From positions 1-23,920 of the forward strand of contig MEDY01000424.1 in assembly GCA_001724265.1 (NCBI GenBank): a stretch of DNA of 23,920 bases, given 5' to 3'. The notes beneath the pieces were generated by a model. The model saw nothing but the letters and a program-made list of their open reading frames with translations, had not been told where the DNA came from and did no database searches. Below, in pieces: positions 7,670 through 16,776 of this stretch (position 1 is its first letter; every line of letters begins with the position of its first letter). The position numbers were made by a program, and so were the translations under genes. This DNA comes from Rhizaria sp. SCN 62-66 (taxonomy: Eukaryota > Rhizaria, unplaced).

Positions 7670-10600
7670 ATGTCGCTGCCCGACCCCACGGCGCGCGTGC
7701 TTTTGGGCCCCGCGCTGCTGCGCGCGTGCACTGCGCTGGTGCCGCCCGCACTTGTCTGCAAGGGCTGCTGCGGCACCTTGCCACCAGGCACTGATGTAGT
7801 TATTGCGCGCGGCGTCTTTGCCGACAGCGACGACGAAGACAACGCCGACTGCGGCGCCGCCACCGCCGACAGCGAGAACGCCGACAGTGTTGCCCGCGCG
7901 GCGGAGAAAGAGGCGGCTTACGAGCTAGAGCTCGCCGCGGTCCGCAACGCGTCCTTCCTCACACCCCACACAACCACAACCACAAACGCTCACACAGACG
8001 CGCTCATGAGCTCTGATGGCGCTGACGCTGCTGCTGCTGCTGCTGCTGCTGCTGCGAGCGCGGGTGATCCGAGTGCGACGTTCTCTCTCCCGCGCTTCAC
8101 AGCCTCGCTGGTACCCGCGGCCCTTGTGTTCCAGCGGCTTGACCTACTGAGCGAGGCCCGTGCCGATGTCGTGGTCGCATGTTCCGCACAGTGTCTCAAC
8201 AGGTACATCCGGTCGCCGGCGCACGAAGACTGGGCGCTCACGAGGGCGCGGCGCCGGTGCCTCGATCGGGCCGGGTTCCAGCACCAGGGTAAGTACCTCG
8301 CGTTGCCCCTTGGCCGTCCCTCGCCGCAGCAGTCGCGGTCTAAGTGTTCGGTGAGTGTGGGTGGAGATGAGCGTGAGCGTGCGCGTGGCAACAAAGGCAG
8401 TAGGATGACAGATGAGAGCGGTGTTGCTGAGCCGCAACTACTTAGCTCGTGTAATTGGTCGCAGCTGCTGCCGGCGCCTCCGGTACTTACATCGCTGCCG
8501 CCTGCGCCGGCGCCCTTACCCTCGAACCTGAGGTACTTACTTCCGCCTGCCGTTCCTTACACTATTAAGGATACACTTACACTTAGTGCGACTACGTCGG
8601 CAACGTCATTGCAAAGCGATGTAAGTACCAGTGCGAGCTCTAAGGGTGGCAAGAAGGGAACTAAGGGTGGCAACAAGAAAACCTCCACCGCTGCTGCTGC
8701 TGCTGCTGCTGCTGCTAACAGTGGCAATGTAAGTACCCCCTTAGCTACCGAGGCTAAGGGCGAAGTGTACACGTGCTTCGTGCACAACTGCGGCGTTTTA
8801 AGTCTAGCCGCTCCCGCCAAAGCTCGCGCCGCCTCCGCAAAGCAAAACAACCAAGGCAAAAGCAAGAACAACAACAACAGCGGAAGCCCGAGTGCGGCTG
8901 ATCACCGCGCGTCTGTGCTTGGGGTTGGTGCAGCGCTGTGCTGCGGGTTAGTCCACGCCGTGCCGGGCGGTAGGTACCCACATCCGCATGAAATGACCAC
9001 ATTCAACTCGCAAACGCTCGGCCGCGCCACGAGTAACAACAACACCACGGGCAAGGCCAGCGCTACTGGCAATGGCAAGGGCGGCGGGGCTGTTGCGACG
9101 GGATCGGCGGTGGCAGCGACCTCGCTACCGGGCTGCTTCCCCGCCTTAGGTACGATATTATTCGAACGCATCGTTAATTACAGATCATTTCTACAAATCG
9201 TACAGAGAAAATGCCCTATGTTAGTATCTCATCATTTAATTATCTGTATCTTCTATCTCTTACATATACCTTGTCAAATCTTTCGCTTTTTGATTGCAGG
9301 CGCTGCCAAGGCCGCCCCCGCGCACCGCACCCGTTCTCTGCGCGCCCTCCACGGCCACCACGTCTCGGCGCTCTCCGCCGCCGACCCCGGTCACATGGCG
9401 GCGCTGGCACGGCTTGTGACGGGCGATGCGCGGGATAGCGCGGGCACGCGCAGCAACAAGCCACTCATGCACCCGTACAAGTACGTTCGACGCGGTATAT
9501 CTCAACAAAGTGAAGCTTCCTTGAGATGTCGATTTGATTCCGGCATGTATCATTGCGTTTTTGACATATCAAACATTGTTTTTTCTTGATAAGTTTCTTA
9601 TCTTGTGTCTCTAATCTTCGTTGTTTGGTCTGTGTTTCTGTGCTTTTAGGTACGGAGAGGTTGTGCCGAGCCTCACTGCACTGTTCCAAGCCGCCGCATT
9701 CGACACTGACCGGCCCCGGTCTGCGTACGCGCCCGCGCCGCCCGCTCTCATCGCGCAGACAACTGTGAGCACCACGGGTTCCCTGACGGGCACATCCGTG
9801 CGTACCAGTACAAGTGCCCACACGAGCTCCAAGACGAAGAACAACAACGCAGCCAGTTCTAGCTTTAGCTCAAGCTCTGGCGCCGCGAACAGTTATGTTG
9901 CTATGTCTGATGACTCCGACTCTAACTCCACCTCCCACGCCAGCGTTGCACCGTCTATCTCGAACGCGTCCGCTCACACCGACTCTCATGCTCATGCGAC
10001 CGAGAGTCTCACTGTGAACGCCGGTGCTGGAGAGAGTCAGAACAACACTACGACGACGAGTGTTGGAGTTGCGCTGACTGCGTCCCGGCGTGCGATTGCG
10101 AGCGCGTGCGGCGTTACCCTTACCGACCCCGCGGCATCTAAGGGTCCGCGGGACGCTAAGGGCACCGCCTCTAAGGGGGGAAAGAAGAGTAAGGGCAAGG
10201 GCAAAAAGGGCAAGAAAGGCAAAAAGGGTGACTTTTTCTCTCTTTTCGACTCAGATTCTGACTCGGACTCAGACTACTACAAAGACGACGACGACGACGA
10301 CGACGACGATGACAGTGATGACGATGGTGAAGGCAAGTCTAAGGGTGACGCAAGCGATGTAAGTGGCGGCTGTGTCATTGAAGAAGATCTCGTACCGGCC
10401 AAAATGCCGCTGCCCCGCAGTGCCAATGAGCCTCCTCTCACCGCCTCTGTCGCACCCTTTATCTACACGACTGCAACTAGTCTTACGAGTGACGACGACA
10501 GCAATAACAACAAGGGCATGTTTGTGTATGCGCCCAACATCCCCGCGGCGTCGGCCGACCCCAGCACGTACACCAGTGTAAGTAGCGCGCCTGCGTCCAA

Positions 10601-13600
10601 GTACCCCGCTCCGGACGGGCCTGCTGAGTCAGCATTCGGCAACCCATTCACGTCTCCTCCGTTCAGCGCTTACACCAACGTCCCCTTGGCCGCGCACCTC
10701 CTTACATCTAGCAACTCAGCCTCGTCTAAGTACCCCCTTAGCGGCAGTAGTGCCAGTGTCAGCGATGGCACCAAGGCGCTCGCACTCACCCTCGGCCTCG
10801 ACCCATCTCTAAGTACCTCGCCTCTAAGTACTTCTTCTGGCAAGAACGCAAGCGGGGTATTAGCGCTGGCGCGCACCCAGGGCCAACAGCTGATCGAAGA
10901 CGTTGCTTTGTATCTTACTCTGCTCTCTGCGCACTTGCTCACGCCACAACAGGCATCGCGCGTACTGGCGCTGCGTCTGTTTAACCCGTTGGCGTGGGCT
11001 GCGGGCGCGTGGCGCGGGGCGGACGCGAAAGTCAAGTGGATGCTGTGTGACCCACTCGATCTCAGTGGCGACGCCGGCACACGTGATGGAGATGACGATG
11101 ATGATGCGGGATTCGAGAGCTACTTAGAGGATGTAAGGGCCCGCGTCGTGCTGCGCGCACTGACCGTGGGTGACGGCGCGACGCACACCGCGATGCCACT
11201 TACACGCTACCTGCGGTACTTACATCTCGAGCAACAGCAGGGCGAGCAACAGAAGCGCGACAACAAGTTTCCGTCTCCGTCTCAGTCTGAGGCTGATGCT
11301 GAGGTTGAGGTTGAGTCGACGGCTGAAGCTGCGTGGTGTAAAGGCACTGTACTGTGGAACCCCCCTGTAGTCTCCATCGCCGGCTCCGGCGCTGCCACTG
11401 CGCCCCGTGCAAGTACCTCCTTAGACCGCGCCGTGCTTGAGTTCGAGCCCGCTGCAGTCGCGGCGGCGCCGGGGGCGACGCTGTCTGCATTGGACACTGT
11501 TTTCGGTCCCTCTGGTGTGAACCGCGCGAACAAGATCACGCTTAACTCAGTGGCACCCGTCGCTAAGACATCTAATGAAGTTGCGAATGATAAGAGCATC
11601 AACAGCAAGAACAACAAGAACAACGACAACAAAAACAAGATCACGGGCAAGACTGATGCTGGTGGTAATGTTGTAAGTGTCAGTGTCGTGCTCAAGTCTC
11701 GCCCTGTGCTGCCTATGCCTGGCGACCACGGGGCTCTAAGTGCCCCCTTAAACGCGTCTAAGTGCGACCCGTTCACCAGCGACGACGAAGACGTCAACAG
11801 TCATCACCTTGCGACCACCAACGCTTCAACGCACACTGGGAGCACGGCCGAGAAGCTTGCGAAGATTGGCTACCGGATCGTTGACGACAAGCTCTCCGTG
11901 GAGGCCGCTCAGAGGGCGTTGTGTCGGATTGCTAGCGATTCCGACGACGACAGCGACGACGACGACGACGATGATGATGATGAGGATTATGATGAGGATG
12001 ACGACAGTGATTACGATTCCGATAGCCGGTATAAGGGCTCTAAGCGCCGCGATGACGAAACAGCTGCGCTGCGCATCACGTCTGCCTGCAGTCTATTCAA
12101 CTCGTGCTATAGCAGCGCTGGTAAATTGAGTAGCAAGCGTGCTTTGAGCATCAACGTCAACACAACGGCAAACATCGGATTCGTCGATAATCCTTGCACA
12201 TGGGCATCTGTGAACGAGCGTAACTCGGATGCTCATCGTCGCTACGTCTCCGCCATCACCGGTTCTACCCGCGGCTTAACTTCTGAATCGAAGAAAAGCC
12301 CCAGTGTTGTGTCTGTCATGTCGTGGCAGTTACCGCCTCCGCTCCCGGCCTACGTCGCGCCGTGGGCCCGTCCTGTCGCCGCGTTGGCTGTACCCCGGCG
12401 CTTCACCCCATCCGCGTACCGCCGTGGTGGCAGCGGCTGGGGGGTGTCGGCGGCGAAGAAAGTCAAGCCGCTTGGACTCGATTCCAATGCCAAAAATAGC
12501 ATGCTGTATTTCACCAACGCTCTGCCTGTCAACAACTACAAAATCAACAACAAGAACAATAAGAAATGCACTGCTTCTGCGTCTCCTGCTGCGGCTGCTG
12601 CGGCGGCTGCTGCTGGCGTTCGCGCGGCGTGCATTGCAGTGCCACAGTCCTCGTACCCCTTAGTGCACCGCAGCACTTACCCGTGCCCCGCCCCTTATAT
12701 CTCCCCCTTCGCGCTCACGGTCGCACGCCGCGGCCACTGGATTGCCCGCGCCTTCGCCCGCCGCAGCACCGCGGCCGCGGCCTCCGTGCTCCGCGGTGCC
12801 GGCTCCGGCGGCGACAGCGCTGTCGGCGGCGCCCGTGTCCGCACCCGCGCGCGGCGGTGGAGCGAGCGCCGCCCGTGGGTGCGCGTGCCAGTCGCAGGAC
12901 CCGTGGGGCTGGGCACTGAAGGCGTGTCACCGTACTGGGGCGAGACGGGCGCGTGGGTCGACAGGCTTGGGGGACTTAGCCGGGAGTCTAAGGGGGTCCT
13001 TCCGCCGGTGGCCAACACGGCGTTGAGTGTCATTGCTAACGGTGTCCTGACAACCGACGAGTCGTCGTCGTCTGCGGCCTCGACGTCAACTGCGACGACC
13101 GTCGTGGAAGACCGTGACTACTGCGGCGGCTTGATTTTAAGTGAAGCCGCGCAGGCCGCTCGCCGCGCGCACCGTTCGCGCGCGATGCTCTTTTCCCGCT
13201 GGCTTCATATCAACGGATTTCACAACAAAAGCAACGACAACCCTCACAGCAAGGCCTTGTCAGACAGCGGCGATGTCGACGGCGACGACAGCATGGATGA
13301 TGACGGTGAACCGGTGGATCACGGGAAGCCGCCGTCGTGGGTCCAAGACGAGAGTGACGGTGACGACGACGGCAACAACGACGAAGAAGAGGATGAGGAT
13401 GAGGATGAGGACGAAAACGATGGCGGCGGAGATCACGCCCACAAGGTAAGTTACGACGACGACGAGTCTGCTGAGCGTAAATGCGCTGGTGGTGAAGACG
13501 CGGCTTACTTTCCCGCCCCGTCAAGTCTGGCCGCATCCGTCCTCTACGGAAACGCCGCCCACAACGCTACCAACAACAGCAGCAACAACAACAAGAACAG

Positions 13601-14802
13601 CAACAAATCCTCTCTGGGGGGCGACCGTGGTTCTGCGCTGAAGTTAAGCCGCGCCGCACGTGTGCGGCACGTCGCACAGTCGCTTCGCGCTGAGGAAGAG
13701 CTGGGTGACTGTGGACGTGCTGCTCTGTGGTACCGCGAGTCACTGCACTGGACCGGTGGGCTGCTGTGGCCCAACGCAAATACTGAAACGAGCGCTCGCA
13801 CTGACATCAAGAACAACAGCGCTCACAGCAAGAACAACAGCTGCAGCAGTTGTGGTGGCTGTGTGAACGCGGGCGTAATTGAGGTGGATACGGAGATGGG
13901 CGTGAAAGTTGCGCATAGTAATAAGCAGCGTCAGCGTCGTCCTATTCCTAACGACGACGATGACGATGACGATGACGACGAGGACGATGAGTTTGATGAT
14001 GACGACGATGATGACAGTAGTGGCACATATTACGACAACGATGATGACGACGACGATGACGATGATAGTGAAGATGACTGCGGCTACGACAGCGACCGGG
14101 GGAAACGCCGGGGGTCTAAGTCCAGCGACGACGACGATGATGATTCTATGGACGGATACGATGAGTATGGCTTTCCTCTTGACCTGAGCGCCGATAACGA
14201 GCAAGATGAAGACGAGGACGAGGACGACGGCTTTATCAGCGGCTACCGCGGCAGTGGCATTAACAGTGATTCTGAGGACGTACGTCTTGCACTAAATTCA
14301 CGGTCTACCGCGCAGATACCGCGCAGATTACTCACAATCTCGACATTCATTATTATTTAACTGTTATTTTAAATGAATTCACGTATATATTTTTTTATTT
14401 TAACCTAACAGATCACTAACCCCGCTTTATATTCCTTCTTAACTATCCCTTCTAACGTGTTGTTTGACTTCTCTTTGTCTGCAGGAAGCTATGGCGGAGC
14501 TTATAGCGGCCGCAGAGTCCGGAGACCCCGATGCCATTCACATTCTCGGCGAAATCATGGCTGATTTCGGCACAGGCACAGGCACCCCAAGCCGCCCTCG
14601 CCGCGGTGGCCGTGGTGGCCGTGATGGCCGTGGTGGCCGTGATGGCCGTGGCGGCCGCGGTGGTCGCGGTGGCCGCGGCGGCGGTAATCGCGGCGGTAAC
14701 GGGGGCGGTACCCGTGGTGGCAGCAGGGGTGGCCGTGGAGGCGGCGTCGGTGGCCGTGGTCGCGGTGGTCGCGGTGGCGGCCGTGGGGGGGCACGGAACT
14801 AA
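7670..14802 (+). CDS. Giant low-complexity protein with acidic tracts and C-terminal RGG domain
   Basis: Four exons: 7670-9149, 9300-9480, 9650-14279, 14485-14802. All three introns have GTACG donors and keep frame, giving 2202 residues. The N-terminus contains Cys pairs (LVCKGCCGTLPPG and, after a poly-Ala spacer, VVVACSAQCLNRYI) that might bind metal, in a loosely MYND-like arrangement; this is weak. Exon 3 is rich in Ser, Asn and Ala with several Asp runs (near 10285-10330, 11940-12015, 13360-13420, 13955-14075, 14125-14150 and 14205-14230) and a Lys/Gly block (GKGKKGKKGKKGD). More globular islands include LIEDVALYLTLLSAHLLTPQ and LSRAARVRHVAQSLRAEEEL. Exon 4 encodes a short helix and a long RGG/RG repeat typical of RNA-binding proteins. 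A nuclear or RNA-associated role is an inference from acidic plus RGG composition. No family recognised. Stop TAA. Confidence 0.75.
9150..9299 (+). other. Intron 1 of the giant protein gene (150 nt, no in-frame stop)
   Basis: Donor CCTTAG|GTACGA, acceptor TTGATTGCAG|GCGCTG, phase 1. Its length is a multiple of three and it has no stop in frame, so the ORF reads through it. The sudden AT-rich, hydrophobic translation (Ile, Phe, Leu, His) and the pyrimidine-rich acceptor mark it as an intron. Confidence 0.8.
9481..9649 (+). other. Intron 2 of the giant protein gene (169 nt)
   Basis: Donor GTACAA|GTACGTTC, acceptor TCTGTGCTTTTAG|GTACGG, branch-like TCTAATC about 35-40 nt before the acceptor. 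Phase 2. Splicing joins MHPYK to YGEVVPSLTALFQ and moves into the frame of exon 3. Confidence 0.85.
10725..10743 (+). repeat. 19-mer of the TAAGTACC family, copy in the giant protein gene
   Basis: TCTAAGTACCCCCTTAGCG, identical to the minus-strand copy at 6073-6091. Here it is read as TCT AAG TAC CCC CTT AGC (SKYPLS), a different frame from the other copy. Confidence 0.9.
14280..14484 (+). other. Intron 3 of the giant protein gene (205 nt)
   Basis: Donor GAGGAC|GTACGTCT, acceptor TTTGTCTGCAG|GAAGCT, branch-like TTCTAACG about 30 nt upstream of the acceptor. Phase 0. Splicing joins the last acidic segment (INSDSED) to EAMAELIAAAESGDPDA and the RGG tail. Without splicing the frame would stop at 14360. 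Confidence 0.85.
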
Positions 14803-15123
14803 GTGCGATGTGTCTAAGAACAATCTAAGTACGACAACTTTAATTACAAGAATATTTGTGTCATGATAGCAAAGATTATGATGAATGAGTAACGAAGAAG
14901 AACATCAATAAATCAATATATTTAGCAAATGATTTTTCAAAGTATCTTTTTGTATTCTTATGAAGTACATCTCGACTTCTCTAAACAAGTGGTAGCAACA
15001 ACTACGACAAATGAACAAACAAATTACGACTGAATTAACTAACACATATGAACAAACAAGAAGCAAAACAAAAGCTCACAACTAACGCGCGACAAAGCCT
15101 CAATCACCTTTCGTTATCGAAAC
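14803..15123. other. AT-rich spacer between convergent genes 5 and 6
   Basis: It carries the + strand polyadenylation signal at 14907-14912 and one TAAGTAC motif copy at 14826-14832 in the presumed 3' UTR. I see no AATAAA for the minus-strand MORN gene and no other gene. Confidence 0.6.
14907..14912 (+). terminator. AATAAA polyadenylation signal of the giant protein gene
   Basis: Exact AATAAA about 105 nt after the TAA stop at 14800-14802, in AT-rich sequence. Confidence 0.6.
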
Positions 15124-16270
15124 TTACGCGGCGGCAGCCTCAGCGTCGTCATCGTTGTTGTTGCTGCCAGCAGCAGCGGCGGCAGTGGCGTCGGCGTCAA
15201 TATCGCCTTCCTCCTCGGCCTTGCGCGCGGCCTCCGCCGCCGCGGCCTCGCTCTCGGGCGAGAAAACCAGCTTCGCGTGCTCCTGCTGCGGCTTAACATA
15301 CCGCACGATCCGTCCAGAGCGCACGTCGGCGACGAAGGGCTTGTGCTTCTCCTGGAGCGAGTCTGAGTAGTAGCTCCACTGGCCGTCGGGGCAGGCGCCG
15401 TTGACCCACTGCCCGGTGAACTGCGTCTTGCTGGCAAGGTAGAGATACGTGCCGTGGCCCGAGCGGACGTCGCTGTCCCAGTTGCCGCAGTACTTGTCGC
15501 CGTTGGGGTAGGTGTAGACGCCGTGGCCAGAACGCTTGTTCTTCTTCCAGAGACCGACGTAGACGGAACGGTCCGGGTACCGCATCGTGCCCTTGCCTTC
15601 GCGGCGGCCGTCAACGTAGGAGCCCGTGTAGGTGGCGCCGGTCGCTTCCCAGGTGTACGTGCCCTGGGGTCGGGGGAAAGTAGAAACAGAAGCAGAAGCA
15701 GAAGTAGTAGCAGCGCAGAGATAGAGAAGAGAAAAGGAAACGGATAAAGAATTAGCGATGGAAAATAGAAGAACAAGGTGAAGGCGCAGAGCAGCAAATT
15801 TCAGTTTGGAAATAGATAGATAGCATATCTAACTCATTGTGAGGTGCTGATTTGAGCAGGCTGGATTAATGTCCGCCTAGAGTCGAAAAGATAGATGTGA
15901 CAACGTACCTGGCCGTGGCGCTTGCGGTTCTTGTACTCGCCATCGTAGGTGTCGCCGTTGGGGAACGTGGCAAAAGCCTTGCCGTCCTTGGTGACATAAG
16001 AACGCTTCTCGGACTCGTTCAGGTACTGGATCTCATAGGGCTGTCGTTGGAGCGGAGAAAAACAAAGGTAAGCAAATGATGTGAGGTGAGAGCGTTGGTG
16101 GGGAGGCCTCAGAAGGGAGGGTATAGCAAGATGAGAATAAAGTGGAATGAAGTGCGAATAGGGTCAGAAGATAAAACAAGAAGTGTTTTGTTTTGAATAT
16201 GGGTGAAACGTACCTCCTGCTCGTCGTAGTCGTAGTCGTCGGCGTTGTTGTTGTTCTTGTGCGAGGCCAT
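15124..16270 (-). CDS. MORN-repeat protein, RSPH1-like radial spoke head protein
   Basis: Three exons on the minus strand: 16270-16214, 16040-15909 and 15663-15124. Both introns are phase 0 with GTACGT donors. The product has 242 residues. After an Asn/Asp-rich start (MASHKNNNNADDYDYDEQE), about five MORN repeats run from residue 48 to 163, for example GDTYDGEYKNRKRHGQGTY, GDKYCGNWDSDVRSGHGTY and the last, less regular QFTGQWVNGACPDGQWSYY. The first repeat closely follows the RSPH1 pattern GDTYEGSYEFGKRHGQGTY as I recall it. RSPH1 (Chlamydomonas RSP1) is a structural part of the radial spoke head in motile cilia. The C-terminus is Ala/Glu-rich, then poly-Ala and Asn/Asp. Other MORN proteins cannot be excluded. 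The start has a strong context (ATCATGGCC); stop TAA. It shares a divergent promoter region with the sphingosine kinase gene. Confidence 0.88.
15664..15908 (-). other. Intron 2 of the MORN gene (245 nt)
   Basis: Donor GGCCAG|GTACGTTG, acceptor CCCCCGACCCCAG|GGCACG preceded by a long pyrimidine tract. Phase 0; it splits a MORN repeat exactly between RHGQ and GTYTW. Confidence 0.88.
16041..16213 (-). other. Intron 1 of the MORN gene (173 nt)
   Basis: Donor CAGGAG|GTACGTTT, acceptor CCAACGACAG|CCCTAT. Phase 0; joins DYDEQE to PYEIQYLNESEKRSYVT. Confidence 0.85.
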
Positions 16271-16776
16271 GATGGGGCAGCGGTTAGATCACCAGCAATT
16301 CGAGCGGGGAGGGCCGTAGACGCGAGTTTGTGGGGTACTAAAAAGAGTCTTTGGAATAAATCCGTGCGTATAACGCAGAATTGTGCTAAGGGCTGCAACT
16401 TGCGATCAGAACAATGCGAACCAGGCCGTTTTTTGTGAGCCCGAAAAAACGGCTGCAGCCACCGGCACGCCGACCAGCGGTGGCGGCTCGGCCAAGACTC
16501 GCTCGAGTCACCTTTCGTGTGCTGCGTCAGACTCGCTGTGGTGAGATAAAACAAATGTCAATGTGGATTCTGCTGTACTATTTCGGTCAAACATGATAGT
16601 GTGCATGTTATTTATTTGTTCGGATACCTCGGGACTCACTCTATCTGCTTGTATCTACTCTATCATACCGCTCCTTTTCCCGCCTGCAGACTTCACCTTC
16701 TCGCCTTTCCCTAACGCGCTCTCTAGCCTCTGATTCTTCGCAACCACATCGCAGCCCTGCTCCAGTCTGGCCAACG
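16271..16776. other. Divergent promoter region of the MORN and sphingosine kinase genes
   Basis: 506 bp between the two start codons. It contains a perfect inverted repeat at 16425-16453 and, on the sphingosine kinase side, a pyrimidine-rich leader from about 16635 that includes CCCGCCTGCAG, which could be the acceptor of a 5' UTR intron. I see no convincing TATA box and no other gene. Confidence 0.5.
16425..16453. repeat. Perfect inverted repeat in the divergent promoter
   Basis: GCCGTTTTTT (16425-16434) and AAAAAACGGC (16444-16453) flank GTGAGCCCG. It may be a dimeric protein-binding site or a cruciform-prone element; its role is unknown. Confidence 0.8.

Noticed and set aside
8029-8058. 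GCT/CTG triplet runs as regulatory or CRISPR-like repeats
   Set aside because: They encode poly-Ala in frame and have no spacer structure; ordinary coding microsatellites, as are the GAC runs and the CAG run near 19510-19532.
576-8630. GTAAGTACC sites as real splice donors in genes 1 and 5
   Set aside because: Coding sequence continues in frame past each site, no matching acceptor is needed, and every supported intron here uses GTACG.
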